The notes under the pieces are model-generated. The model was not told where the DNA came from. It did no database searches and saw only the letters and a program-made list of their open reading frames with translations. The translations under genes were made by a program, and so were the position numbers. Source: Allobosea vaviloviae (GTDB taxonomy: Bacteria; Pseudomonadota; Alphaproteobacteria; Rhizobiales; Beijerinckiaceae). From it: a stretch of DNA of 64,000 nt. The stretch is taken from the NCBI RefSeq assembly GCF_001298265.1, contig NZ_LGSZ01000048.1, positions 186,001 to 250,000 on the forward strand. The letters run 5' to 3'. Below, piece after piece: positions 7,837-17,440 of this stretch (its first letter is position 1; each line of letters opens with the position of its first letter).

Positions 7837-8499
7837 ATGGCATATCGCGACTTCGTCGGCCTCATCCACAAATCGACGCCGCGCGACTATGTCGCCCGCG
7901 TCACCCAGCGCGACAAGGCGGAGGTCGCCGACCTCGCCCTGAAATGGGATTACGACTACTGGGACGGCAGCCGCGAGACCGGCTATGGCGGCTACAAATA
8001 TGACGGCCGCTGGCGCAAGGTGGCCGACGCGATGGTGCAGACCTATGGATTGAAGCCCGGCATGCGCGTCCTCGACGTCGGCTCTGGCAAGGGCTTCATC
8101 CTGCACGACTTCACCGAAGCCTGCCCGGGCATCGAAGTCGCCGGCATCGACATCTCCGCCTACGGCGTCGAACACACGATGGAGAGCGTCAAGCCGTTCT
8201 GCCAGGTCGCGAACGCGACCAAGCTGCCCTTCCCGGACGACCATTTCGACCTGGTCATCTCGATCAACACGCTGCATAATCTCTACAATTACGAGCTCTG
8301 GGCGGCGTTCGAGGAGATCGAGCGTGTCAGCCGCGGTGGCAAATACATCTGCGTCGAGGGCTATCGCAACGAGCGCGAGAAGGTGAACCTGATGTACTGG
8401 CAGATGACCTGCCGCGCCTTCCACACGCCGCAGGAGTGGGATTTCGTGTTCAAGCAGACCGGCTACACCGGCGACCACGAGTTCATCTTCTTCGAATGA
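7837..8499 (+). CDS. Class I SAM-dependent methyltransferase
   Basis: A 220-residue methyltransferase of the Methyltransf_11 kind: SAM motif I is VLDVGSGKG, followed by GIDISAYGVEH, the acidic LPFPDDHFD and the LVISINTLHNL strand. An AAGGAA at 7823-7828 sits 8 bases before ATG 7837, which decides the start. It is the last gene of the first plus-strand run; a hairpin follows at 8539-8582. It likely methylates a sugar or sugar-linked group of the glycan. The exact acceptor is unknown. Confidence 0.82.
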   Translation: MAYRDFVGLIHKSTPRDYVARVTQRDKAEVADLALKWDYDYWDGSRETGYGGYKYDGRWRKVADAMVQTYGLKPGMRVLDVGSGKGFILHDFTEACPGIEVAGIDISAYGVEHTMESVKPFCQVANATKLPFPDDHFDLVISINTLHNLYNYELWAAFEEIERVSRGGKYICVEGYRNEREKVNLMYWQMTCRAFHTPQEWDFVFKQTGYTGDHEFIFFE

Positions 8500-8538
8500 G
8501 ACGGGGCCGCAAGGGCCTGCATCGACAAGCTTGAGACG

Positions 8539-8582
8539 CGCCGCCATTCGTAGATCGATCAAGGTCTGGTCGGATGGCGGCG
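8539..8582 (+). terminator. Inverted repeat after methyltransferase, possible terminator
   Basis: CGCCGCCAT (8539-8547) pairs perfectly with ATGGCGGCG (8574-8582) across a 26-base loop, and a TTTT follows at 8585-8588. The loop is long and the T tract short, so termination is plausible but not strong. It separates the sugar-synthesis run from the acetylation and export genes. Confidence 0.4.
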
Positions 8583-8748
8583 TGGTTTTCTTCAAGCCGC
8601 TCTGGCCGGGGGGCATGAGGGGGCGGCGAAGGCAAGGCGGCTTTTCACCCGTTCAGACGGTGGGAACCGCTTCAACCTTCCATAGTTCACAGCCATAGGC
8701 GAGCTCCAGAAGACGAGCATTGCCCCCCGGAGCGCGCCTTCATGTCCA

Positions 8749-10284
8749 ATGCATTTTAATTCCCTCAACTACGTCTTCATCTTCCTGCCGTTCGTCGTGG
8801 CCGGCTGGGCTCTTCTGAGAACAACGGCCTATGGCAACCTGTTCGTTGCCGTGGTCAGCCTGTATTTCTATGCGTCGGCGGAACTCTGGTACCTCCTGCC
8901 ACTGTTTGCGACCGCGCTGCTCGACTACTGGGTCGGCCAGAAGGTCCATGACACGAAAAGCCGGACCTGGGCCAAGAGGATGGTCATCCTCAGCGTCGTG
9001 GCCAACCTCGCACTGCTCGCCGTCTTCAAATACACGACCTGGCTGACCACATCGCTTTCGGGCGTTCTGGCGCCGCTGGGCGTGGCCGTGCCGGTGATCC
9101 TGATCGTCCTGCCGCCGGCGATCTCGTTCTACACCTTCCAGTCAATGAGCTACACGATCGACATCTACCGGAAGGAGTTCCATCCCTACCGGAACGTGGT
9201 CGACTACATCTCGTTCGTCACGTTCTTCCCGCATCTGGTGGCCGGCCCGATCATGCGGGCGCGCGATCTGCTGCCGCAACTCGCCCGCTCCCGCCCGCTG
9301 CCGAGCGCGCAGAATGTCTCTCTCGCCATCTTCATGATCCTGTTCGGCCTGTTCCAGAAGACGGTCTTCGCCGACAATGCCGGCGGGCTGGTCGAAATGG
9401 TGATCCAGCTGATGGGGCCGGGAGCCAAGACCCCTCTGCCGCCGGGGCTGGGGCTGATCTTCGCCTACGGCTTCGCGATCCAGATCTATTGCGACTTCGC
9501 TGCCTATTCGACCATCGCGCGCGGCTCGGCCAAGCTGCTCAATGTCGAGTTGATGCGCAACTTCCTGACACCCTATTTCGCGACAGGGCCATCAGAGTTC
9601 TGGCAGCGCTGGCACATCTCGCTCTCAACCTGGCTGCGCGACTATCTCTACATCCCGCTCGGCGGCAATCGCGGCCCGTCCTGGCTTGTGATGCGCAACC
9701 TGATGCTGACGATGCTGCTCGGCGGCCTCTGGCACGGCGCCGGCATCCTGTTCATCCTGTGGGGAGCCTGGCACGGCCTGCTGCTGATCCTCTACCGAGT
9801 CGTGCCCATCGACCGCTGGCTGGCCCGCTTCGGCTTCGCCGGAAAGGCTCTGGCCGCCATCATCTTCTTCCATCTGGTCTGCATCGGCTGGATCTTCTTC
9901 CGTGCCACGCCGGAGCAGATCGGGCCGATCTGGTCATCGATCATCGCCACCCCGACGATCATTCCAGACATCCTCACCAAATACGCGCAGTACATTCCCG
10001 GGCCGAATGCGGGGTTTGGTGCGTGGGCGACGTTCATTCCAGGGCTTCTGGCAGGGCTGACCCAACAGAACTGGTATCTTTATGTCTTTGGATGGGGCCT
10101 CGTCCTGTTCGCCGGGCCCGTCTTCGTGCTCGACTATCTCGGCCGGCGACACAATGTCGAGTTCCCCGACCTGTTCCTGCGGATGAACACGGTCACCCGC
10201 GCCGTTCTCGCGCTCATCTTCCTTTACGGGATCATCTTCTTTGCCCGGAGGCAGGCCAGTGAATTCATCTATTTCGCATTTTAG
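8749..10284 (+). CDS. MBOAT-family O-acyltransferase (AlgI-like)
   Basis: A 511-residue polytopic membrane protein of the MBOAT family. The N-terminus HFNSLNYVFIFLPFV is the usual AlgI/DltB-type start, the segment LVAGPIMRA and the conserved WHISLSTWLRDYLYIPLGGN block (about residues 285-305) are present, and the catalytic histidine is H329 in GGLWHG. Such proteins pass acyl groups, usually acetyl, across the inner membrane onto exported polysaccharide. The next gene, an SGNH protein, overlaps its 3' end and should be the periplasmic transferase partner. A short overlapping ATG at 8742 opens only five codons and is not the start. Confidence 0.9.
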   Translation: MHFNSLNYVFIFLPFVVAGWALLRTTAYGNLFVAVVSLYFYASAELWYLLPLFATALLDYWVGQKVHDTKSRTWAKRMVILSVVANLALLAVFKYTTWLTTSLSGVLAPLGVAVPVILIVLPPAISFYTFQSMSYTIDIYRKEFHPYRNVVDYISFVTFFPHLVAGPIMRARDLLPQLARSRPLPSAQNVSLAIFMILFGLFQKTVFADNAGGLVEMVIQLMGPGAKTPLPPGLGLIFAYGFAIQIYCDFAAYSTIARGSAKLLNVELMRNFLTPYFATGPSEFWQRWHISLSTWLRDYLYIPLGGNRGPSWLVMRNLMLTMLLGGLWHGAGILFILWGAWHGLLLILYRVVPIDRWLARFGFAGKALAAIIFFHLVCIGWIFFRATPEQIGPIWSSIIATPTIIPDILTKYAQYIPGPNAGFGAWATFIPGLLAGLTQQNWYLYVFGWGLVLFAGPVFVLDYLGRRHNVEFPDLFLRMNTVTRAVLALIFLYGIIFFARRQASEFIYFAF

Positions 10285-11833
10285 CTGGGTCGGCCTGGCC
10301 GTCGCGGGCTTCGTCGCGATCGAGGCTGCGATCGGCTTTTTCGCACCCCGTCCCGACGCTCTCCGCACCAACCTGCTCGAACTGTCATTTGCCAAGCCGG
10401 AGATGCTGCAACGCGCCTTCGTCCATGAGAAACTCCTGGCCTTCGACGATGCGCATCCCGACATCATTCAGGTCGGCGACAGTTCCGGCATGCACGGTGT
10501 GCAATCGCCCATCGTCGAATCGTATCTTGGCGGACGCAGCTACCTCAATCTCAGCGTGGCATCCAATCTCGGCTATTCTGGTTTCTACGCCATGGCGCGC
10601 CGGGCCATGGAGCGCAGTGGCACCGTCAAGGTGCTCGTTCTTTATTTCACGCCTGGTGGGGGCGCCTTCCCCAAGACGCTTATCAATGGGCGCGATCTGA
10701 TGGGCCCCGACCTGCAGCGCGAACTGGTCAGTCCATTTCATCAATTGTTTCACACCCCGTCTCTTGGCTTAAGGCGAGACGTGACCGACCGCCTCTACTA
10801 CATCAATGGCAAGCTCAATCAGGTCGGCAGGCCTCTGATCGCCAATTCCGGGTATTTCATGCTGCGCGACATCATCGCACCCAGTGGTGGTTGGGCACGC
10901 GAAACAGACACCGCAGATGACACGGTCGCGCGGCTCTTCCAGGCAGCCTCACCCGGCCTGTCAGGCTATACCGACGAAGAGATTGTGCGAATTCAACGCG
11001 CCAATGGAACATTTGCGAATGTTCCTCGTGCTTTCGACTGGTCCAAGCTTTCATATCGCACCACGCTGGAGATGGTTCTCGACGATTATCTCGCCCTCGC
11101 CCGAAAACATGGCGCGCGTCTTGTCGTCGCAACCAATCCTGTCCCGGAATCGTTCCGCAGCGACGCGTTCAAAGTCGGCTTCGACATGGACGGCATCAGC
11201 AGAGCGCTGAAAGATTATGGCGCCCAGCATCAGGATGTTTCGATCCTGGATATCTCCTACTGGCCCGACAGCAAGTTTTCCGTCTTCTCGCATATTGCGA
11301 CCCCCTACTCCGCAGAGAGCTCACATCGTGTGGGGCGGTTTCTCGCGGGGCTCGACAAGGATCTCCCACCTCCCAACGCTCGCCAGACTCCCTATCGCAG
11401 CCCCGATCGTGTCGTGCTCGACATGGGGGCTTCGCCGACCCTCTATGGGTTCGATGCAGCGGAGAAAGCCGCCGGGACAACATTCCGTCGGCTCAGGGCC
11501 GGCCGCTACGAGGCGCTGGCCTATGCCCGCGTCAATCCCCAAGCCCAGCAGGAGCTTCGTATCAGCGTGCTCAACGCGCCGGACGACGCCGTGCTGCGCG
11601 ATATCGCAATCGGCATCTATGGGTCGGCAGCAACGCGCCTGCCCGACATCCAGGACGATGGGAAGCTGATCCTGCGGTTTTCGCTCCCATCCGAAGCGAC
11701 ACAGCGCTTCGGCGGCTGGCTTGAACTGACGCTGTCGACACGGGGAGCGACCACGTGGCAGACCAACGCCCTCGACCCCGCTGCAACCGGACCGCAGCTC
11801 CAGATCGACCGGATGGAGTTGGTCTCCCCGTAA
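10259..11833 (+). CDS. SGNH-hydrolase-like membrane-anchored acetyltransferase partner (AlgX/AlgJ/DltD-like)
   Basis: A 524-residue protein with an N-terminal signal anchor (about residues 8-25) and the SGNH block I motif VGDSSG (Ser75). It fits the periplasmic half of MBOAT-based O-acetylation systems. GTG 10259 is preferred: GGAGG lies at 10246-10250 and the gene then overlaps the MBOAT gene by 26 bases, implying coupling. From about residue 370 a further beta-rich region follows that I do not recognise, possibly carbohydrate binding. Base composition in parts (10700-11350) is visibly less GC-rich than the sugar genes before it. Confidence 0.72.
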   Translation: MNSSISHFSWVGLAVAGFVAIEAAIGFFAPRPDALRTNLLELSFAKPEMLQRAFVHEKLLAFDDAHPDIIQVGDSSGMHGVQSPIVESYLGGRSYLNLSVASNLGYSGFYAMARRAMERSGTVKVLVLYFTPGGGAFPKTLINGRDLMGPDLQRELVSPFHQLFHTPSLGLRRDVTDRLYYINGKLNQVGRPLIANSGYFMLRDIIAPSGGWARETDTADDTVARLFQAASPGLSGYTDEEIVRIQRANGTFANVPRAFDWSKLSYRTTLEMVLDDYLALARKHGARLVVATNPVPESFRSDAFKVGFDMDGISRALKDYGAQHQDVSILDISYWPDSKFSVFSHIATPYSAESSHRVGRFLAGLDKDLPPPNARQTPYRSPDRVVLDMGASPTLYGFDAAEKAAGTTFRRLRAGRYEALAYARVNPQAQQELRISVLNAPDDAVLRDIAIGIYGSAATRLPDIQDDGKLILRFSLPSEATQRFGGWLELTLSTRGATTWQTNALDPAATGPQLQIDRMELVSP

Positions 11834-12020
11834 TCACCGCGTGACGGACGGAAAACGGCGAGCGCCGCTATTGGCGGGCATCGTCGTGCGAGCGGCCCCG
11901 CCCGGGGGCGAACCGGGCCACCTCGGCCTCGATTTCGCGTCATCCGCCGATCGCAGCCTCATTTCCGGCCTACAGATCACACATGACTTCTCCTGCGGCG
12001 CCTCCTATAAGCTCGGCCTC

Positions 12021-12866
12021 ATGATCAATCCCCGTTCGAAGGTCGATGTCCGGCCGTCCATTTCCCCCATTCCCGGCGGGCCGCTCGCCGTCGTGACTGA
12101 GGACGTGTCCGAAGCGTTGCGGCTGGCGCCCGTCTGGCTGCACGCAGGCTGGATCGACGTGATCTGGCGCTTCCGGCGCACACGTCTGGGGCCGTTCTGG
12201 CACACGCTCGGGATCGCCGCCTTCATCATCACGATGGGCGTGATCTGGAGCACGATCCTGCATCAGGATCCCGGCCAGTATTTCCGCTTCGTCGGCACGG
12301 GCATCATCGTCTGGGGGCTGATCGCCTCCTTCATCACCGACGGAACGTCGATCATCATCGCGGGCCAGTCGACCGCGCTGTCGATGCGGTTTCCCTATGT
12401 GGCCTTCGCATTCGCCCATGTCTGGAAGTCACTGCTGCTCTTCGGGCACCATTTCGTTCTCTACATCCTGATCATGGTCGGCACGCTGCATTCGCCGGGC
12501 TGGACGGTGCTGCTCGCCATCCCCGGTCTGATCCTGGCCATCGCCAACGGCGTCTGGATGAGCCTGCTTTCGGGCATGCTGTGCCTGCGTCGGCGCGACC
12601 TCGGCCCCGCCATCGCCAGCGGCATGCAGATCATGATGTTCGTGACGCCGGTGTTCTGGCCCAAGGACATGCTGGGTCCAAACCTCGGCATCGCCGCCGA
12701 TCTCAACCCATTCTACCACATGGTGCGGATCGTGCGCGATCCGCTGCTCGGGATCGTGCCCGATCCCGTGAGCTGGTTCTGGGTGCTGGGCACGCTTGTC
12801 GTCGGCTTGCTCGTGACGTTCTGGTCCTATGGTCTCTACCGCGACCGTATGGCCTACTGGTATTGA
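12021..12866 (+). CDS. ABC-2 type polysaccharide export permease (Wzm/KpsM-like)
   Basis: A 281-residue inner-membrane permease with about six hydrophobic helices, starting after a soluble N-terminal helix with WLHAGWIDVIWRFRRTRLGPFW, the ABC-2 glycan exporter signature segment. The loop DLNPFYHMVRIVRDPLLG near the C-terminus is also typical. Together with the ATPase 13 bases downstream it should export a completed lipid-linked glycan across the inner membrane. An in-frame GTG at 11841 would add 60 residues with no family likeness, so ATG 12021 was chosen. No Wzx or Wzy homologue is in the window, which supports an ABC-dependent pathway. Confidence 0.88.
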   Translation: MINPRSKVDVRPSISPIPGGPLAVVTEDVSEALRLAPVWLHAGWIDVIWRFRRTRLGPFWHTLGIAAFIITMGVIWSTILHQDPGQYFRFVGTGIIVWGLIASFITDGTSIIIAGQSTALSMRFPYVAFAFAHVWKSLLLFGHHFVLYILIMVGTLHSPGWTVLLAIPGLILAIANGVWMSLLSGMLCLRRRDLGPAIASGMQIMMFVTPVFWPKDMLGPNLGIAADLNPFYHMVRIVRDPLLGIVPDPVSWFWVLGTLVVGLLVTFWSYGLYRDRMAYWY

Positions 12867-12879
12867 AGGACGCCTGCCG

Positions 12880-14391
12880 ATGGCCCGCCTGACACTCGAA
12901 AACGCCTGGGTCGAGCTGCCGATCTCGTTGTCCCGCTCTCACAAGGGCGGCGTTTCCCGGACCGGTGGCGAAATCGACGTCTCGCGTGGCGTCGTGACGG
13001 CGCTGCGCGACATCTCCTTTGAACTGCGCGATGGCGACCGGCTGGGCCTCATGGGGCACAACGGCGCAGGCAAGACCACGATGCTGCGGCTGCTGGCCGG
13101 CGCTTACCCGCCCACGCGCGGACGGATCACCACCATCGGCAGCATTTCGACCCTGTTCAACGCGACGCCCGGCATCAATGCCGAGGGCACCGGGCGCGAG
13201 AACATCATCACCTGCGGCCTGCATCTGGGCCTTTCGCGCCGGCAGATCGCCGCGAAGATGGACGAGATCATCGATTTCGCCGAACTCGGCGACTTCATCG
13301 ACCTGCCGGTGCGGATCTATTCGGCCGGCATGATGACGCGGCTCGGCTTTTCCATCGTCACGGCGGTCGAGCCTGAGATCCTGCTGCTCGACGAGGGCCT
13401 GGCGACGGGAGACGCGCATTTCGCACGCAAGGCGTCCGAGAAGATGAACCAGTTGATCGCCAGTTCGTCGATCCTGGTGCTCGCCTCGCATTCCGAAACG
13501 CTGCTCGCCGATACCTGCACGCGCTGCATCATGCTGGAGCATGGCCGCATCATCGCCGACGGCGGCGCCAAGGACACCGTCGAGACGTACCGCCGCGCCG
13601 TTGTCGAGGCGGCGGATGCGGATGATGCGCAGGCTCTCGAGCGAGCCTACGATCTGGCAAGCGACATGGCGAGGCGGGGGGAGCATCCGCCTGCCGATCT
13701 CGAGATCCAGGGACTCCGATATGCCCTTCGCCTGGTCCCAGGCGACCAGGCCATGACCATGCGCCTCCTGAGCCTCATGCATGCGCAGGGACGGTCCTTG
13801 CGTCCGTTGGACGAGGCGGAGCTACTCATTCCCGCGATCCGGAAGAACCCCGATCGTGAGGATCTCCTCGATCGCCTGAAGGGGCTTCTGGACAGTGGCG
13901 CGCTGGAAGGCCATGAGCCGGCCCGAAGGGACGCCGCAGCGATCCTGAATCGCCGCGTGCAGCAGGTGGAGACCTATGCTGAACCGGCCGGGATCGTGGC
14001 GGCCGCCCAGTCGGGTGACGTAGAGGGCATGTATCGGGCCTTCGCATTGTCGCAGGAGCTGGCCTCCAAAGGCGAGGCCGTTCCAGCCGAGATCGAGGAG
14101 CTCGGCCTGCGATACGCCCTCATGATCGATCCCACCAATGTCGGGATGCTTCAGCGTTCTTTCGACCTGCGTGCAGCGCTCGGCTTGGAGGCGGACCTCA
14201 ATGCCGAGGTCCGGCTGATCACCGGCACGCTTGCTCTCCATCCGGGGCGCACGGACCTGATCGATCGGCTCCGCCAGATCCTGACTTTGGGCGATGCACC
14301 GCTGCATCCGGAGACACGGGCGAGCGCCGTGGCCGTGCTGACGGCGCTTCCGCAGCACGACGATCGCACGAAGGTTTTGTCGCCGGCATAG
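12880..14391 (+). CDS. ABC transporter ATPase of glycan export (Wzt-like) with duplicated C-terminal domain
   Basis: A 503-residue ATPase. The first 245 residues are a Wzt/KpsT-type nucleotide-binding domain: Walker A GHNGAGKT (59-66), signature YSAGM (147-151), Walker B LLLDEGLATGD (168-178) and H-loop LASHS (H204). Instead of the beta-sandwich glycan-binding domain of E. coli Wzt, the C-terminus has two tandem copies of about 110-130 residues, roughly 250-360 and 382-490, with a period near 132. Shared landmarks are GE..P...E..GLRYAL (266-282 and 398-414) and DRED/GRTD LLDRL-like blocks (325-333 and 457-464). The helical, TPR-like look suggests a protein or glycan recognition platform. Confidence 0.88.
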   Translation: MARLTLENAWVELPISLSRSHKGGVSRTGGEIDVSRGVVTALRDISFELRDGDRLGLMGHNGAGKTTMLRLLAGAYPPTRGRITTIGSISTLFNATPGINAEGTGRENIITCGLHLGLSRRQIAAKMDEIIDFAELGDFIDLPVRIYSAGMMTRLGFSIVTAVEPEILLLDEGLATGDAHFARKASEKMNQLIASSSILVLASHSETLLADTCTRCIMLEHGRIIADGGAKDTVETYRRAVVEAADADDAQALERAYDLASDMARRGEHPPADLEIQGLRYALRLVPGDQAMTMRLLSLMHAQGRSLRPLDEAELLIPAIRKNPDREDLLDRLKGLLDSGALEGHEPARRDAAAILNRRVQQVETYAEPAGIVAAAQSGDVEGMYRAFALSQELASKGEAVPAEIEELGLRYALMIDPTNVGMLQRSFDLRAALGLEADLNAEVRLITGTLALHPGRTDLIDRLRQILTLGDAPLHPETRASAVAVLTALPQHDDRTKVLSPA

Positions 14392-14451
14392 GGCGTCGCT
14401 CGTTCGGCCAAGACTGGCCGATCATCGGGCGCCAGTCGACAACGGCGCCGT

Positions 14452-15323
14452 CAGAACCACGGCAGGTTGATGATCAGCCGCCCGTGGTCGCTGCGGATCC
14501 AGCGAGACAAGCCGCGCCCACGGCTTCCCAAGAAAATGGTGCCGACGCTGGTGCTCATTTCGACCGTGCCACTGAAGGGCTTGCGCGTCTGCTTGCGGAA
14601 GATGACACCGATCGACACCGTTGGAATCGTCATGGCATCGAGCTTGGTGTCCATCTCGACGGAGCCGACCGCCTCGACCCGCTTCTTCAGGGCCGGGAAG
14701 ATCGACTGGTATTGCCTGATCGAGTCATAAAGCTTTTCATTTTCAACCGAGCCATCATACCAAAGATCCTCGATTGCGTAATGATTGTAACCGGCAAGAT
14801 CGCAGAAGAATCGGCTTGTATAGCAAAAGTAGCAATGATCCGTATAGCCGACGCTGGGCACCTGGTGCAGCATGATTCCGCCGACTTTGGCAGCATCATG
14901 GACAGCCTTGAACGTATTGTACTGGTTGAGGATATGCTCGCTGGTGCCACAGTTCATGACCGTATCGTAATACGACCGCATACGACGCGGCAGGGAGCGC
15001 GAGTTCAGATCGACGATCGTCGTCTTGTAGCCGTCTGCAATGTCGATCGCATCGTAGATCATGCCGGCGGCTTCGAGCAATTCGCCAACGAACGCCTCAT
15101 TCCTCGCCTGACCATCCTCTGCCGTGCCCGACCGAAATGCCAGCGAGTCCGCCCAGCTTTCAAGGTCAGAACGGGGCTTGGGGTTATACTTGCGCACAAA
15201 ATCGGCAATTTCCGACGCCGGCGCGCCGTATAGGTTCGAACTGCCGAAATCAAGGATCTTTCGACCGTACCCGAAAAGACCCTGGGCATCGAACGTATGC
15301 AGCGTCGACATCCGAATGCCCAT
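14452..15323 (-). CDS. Probable SAM-dependent methyltransferase-like protein
   Basis: A 290-residue protein that I recognise only as methyltransferase-like: LDFGSSNLYG (24-33) resembles SAM motif I, and the segment VMNCGTSEHILNQ (122-134) resembles the strand-4 region of class I enzymes. A GGAGAG precedes ATG 15323 by 6 bases. It opposes the upstream exporter gene (convergent). Its DNA is clearly lower in GC than its neighbours (for example 14720-14960), a sign of recent acquisition. It may modify the exported glycan, but other functions are possible. Confidence 0.55.
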
Positions 15324-15517
15324 TGAAACTCTCCAGTTTATCGATTTTGCACAGACACACGCGCCAGGCAGGTGCCATGCGTGGGCTTCTGGCTATTCAA
15401 AGCAGGCGGGACGATTTGGATTCGAAGCCAAGTCGACGCATCAACAAGAGATCCACCAAGAGCCGCAGCGCGTTTCAGCAATGCGCCGCTGCTCCCCTTC
15501 CTTCCCTATCATAGGCA

Positions 15518-16714
15518 TCAGCCGAAGATAGACCGCGAACTTGCCCGGAAGATCGAGCGGAACTCGCCGCCGGCTTGCGTGAAGGCCTCGTTGCGGGCGA
15601 TCACCGCGTTCTCGTTGTTGATCGACAGCGCCAGCAGGCAGACGGCCACGTTACGCTCGACCAGGGCAGCCGAAGGCAGGATCGGCAGGCGGGCGCCGGG
15701 CAGGAACTTGGCGATCTTCTGAGGCGTATCGTCGGCGACGAAGTCGATGAGATCGGCGACATCCATGAAATTGGCGAAGGCACAGGCGAGATGGCCGGCG
15801 CCGAAGAGCGCGATCGGCCCCTTCTCCGCCCGCACACGCTCGAGCTTGGCGCGCAGCTCGCGCTTGGCCGGCTCATAGGCGTCGGCATAAGCGGTGAGCA
15901 GGCCGATCTCGGCCTTCATCTGCGGCGAAATCCGGACGTCGCCCGGCGCGCCGGTCTTGCGGGAAAGCTGGACGAGCGAGTTCTCGAAGGGACGCGGATA
16001 GACGTCGGTGCGGATCGGCTCGAAGCCGCCGATCGAGCTGAGCGCGGCGAAGGTCGCGGGCGTGAGATAGAGCGAATGCTCCTCCCAGATCATGCAGTAG
16101 TCCTTCAGCCGCAGATTGTCGGTGCAGTCGGGCACTTCGAGCATCAGCACCCCGCCGGGCTTAACCAGCGCGGCCAGGCCCTGGATGAACTCGATCAGGT
16201 TCTCAGCATGCTCGGTGATGTGACGAACGATCAGGACGTCGGCGGGGCCGCGACGGGCCGCGATCTGCGCCATGCGCGCCGGGTTGGTGAGCTTCTGCAC
16301 CGTCTCGATATTGGCGGCGGGATTGGCGACGCCGAGATCCTCATCGAGCTTCACCCGCCAGGTGTTGGTGAAGCCCTTGCGCCGGAAACGCTCGACGGTG
16401 GTGTCGTCCTTGTAGGTCAGGGCGCCGATGACGCTGTCCGGGCCAATCCCCGGCAGCGCCGCGATCTGATCGACGACCTCGTCGAGATGCTCCTCCGGCT
16501 CGCGGGCGAAAAGCCAGTCATAGGGCGGGATGAGCGCGTCATGCGGCACGATCTGCGTGCTCTGGATCGTGCCGCAGCTCTCGCACTGGCCGACTGCGAG
16601 GCGGAAATCCCGCTCCGGCGCGTCCTGGCTCTGCAGGTAGAACGTCGCGACGGGATGGCGCCCGACATCGAGACGCTCGACCACGGATGCTGAGCCACAA
16701 ACCAGACAGGCCAT
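15518..16714 (-). CDS. Sugar C-methyltransferase (zinc-finger class I methyltransferase)
   Basis: A 398-residue three-domain protein. Cysteines C3, C6, C44 and C47 form the zinc-binding N-terminal domain of the TylC3/NovU type, the middle is a SAM-binding domain (ADVLIVRHITEHAEN and PGGVLMLEVPD), and the C-terminal domain has GAGHLACAFANF, the Methyltransf_14 type. In known relatives the enzyme C-methylates an NDP-keto-deoxysugar. Motif I of the SAM domain is less clear (GALTYKDD) than in the related gene at 18164. The upstream codon 16717 is an in-frame GTG; ATG 16714 is preferred. Confidence 0.78.
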   Translation of the reverse strand: MACLVCGSASVVERLDVGRHPVATFYLQSQDAPERDFRLAVGQCESCGTIQSTQIVPHDALIPPYDWLFAREPEEHLDEVVDQIAALPGIGPDSVIGALTYKDDTTVERFRRKGFTNTWRVKLDEDLGVANPAANIETVQKLTNPARMAQIAARRGPADVLIVRHITEHAENLIEFIQGLAALVKPGGVLMLEVPDCTDNLRLKDYCMIWEEHSLYLTPATFAALSSIGGFEPIRTDVYPRPFENSLVQLSRKTGAPGDVRISPQMKAEIGLLTAYADAYEPAKRELRAKLERVRAEKGPIALFGAGHLACAFANFMDVADLIDFVADDTPQKIAKFLPGARLPILPSAALVERNVAVCLLALSINNENAVIARNEAFTQAGGEFRSIFRASSRSIFG

Positions 16715-16795
16715 CACGGATTCCAGACGTTACAAACGAGATAGATCGGGGGCTTACACGGACTCACGCCGCGTGGGAAGCCAAGGCAGGCTTGC

Positions 16796-17365
16796 TCAAC
16801 TGGCCGCCCCGGCGAGGGCTGCCAGGAAGGCGTGTCCGGCTTCAGGTTGCGTTTCCGGCGGCGACCACGTCCCGGTCTGCGTCGTCGAACGATCGAACGG
16901 GCCGATCGTGGTTTCGACGAAGACGAGCCATTCCGAGCGGAACCGCAGGCTGTGATATTGCCGCTCCGGCATCCGATAGAAGAACGCGCCGCCTTCGGCT
17001 GCCGGCGACATCGCGACCGTCCCGGTCAGCGCGCCATCGGGCGAGAACAACAGTGCGTCCGCCACGCCTTCGATGATCGAGAGCGTCTCGACCTTGCCGA
17101 CATGGCAGTGCGGCTGGACATAGGAATCCCGGTGCATGACGATCAGCATCTCCTGCTGGGCGTCGCTGCTGTCGGCATGGAAGCAGAGCCGGCAGCGCCG
17201 GCGCGGCGCCACGCGGGCGCGGGCCTTCAGGAGATCGACGAGCTGGCCGTCGACCGCGAGAAAGCCGCCGTCCGAATACAGAACCTCCGGCGAGATCATG
17301 CGCAGGCGCGCGGGCAGCTCATCCATGGCTTGGTCCCTGGCCCCAGGATCCTTGGCCCGAGGCAT
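16796..17365 (-). CDS. WbuC-like cupin-fold protein
   Basis: A 189-residue small cupin resembling WbuC of O-antigen clusters. Visible elements are RRRCRLCFH, then MLIVMHRDSYVQPHCHVGKVET with histidines spaced as in a cupin metal site, and a second half ending in ERQYHSL. WbuC proteins occur in O-antigen and capsule loci, but their reaction is not established. It lies between methyltransferase genes in the minus-strand block. ATG 17365 gives the full reading; an internal Met 13 codons later is an alternative start. Confidence 0.72.
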   Translation of the reverse strand: MPRAKDPGARDQAMDELPARLRMISPEVLYSDGGFLAVDGQLVDLLKARARVAPRRRCRLCFHADSSDAQQEMLIVMHRDSYVQPHCHVGKVETLSIIEGVADALLFSPDGALTGTVAMSPAAEGGAFFYRMPERQYHSLRFRSEWLVFVETTIGPFDRSTTQTGTWSPPETQPEAGHAFLAALAGAAS

Positions 17366-17440
17366 CTGCGAGCCGGTTGCGGCCTGCCGCCATCGCGCCA
17401 GGCCGGCCGTGGCAGCGCGATGCTGCGAGGCCGATCACGC

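Noticed and set aside
15324..15517. Possible small gene between two minus-strand methyltransferases
   Set aside because: No frame with a start, ribosome-binding site and protein-like composition; probably leader sequence.
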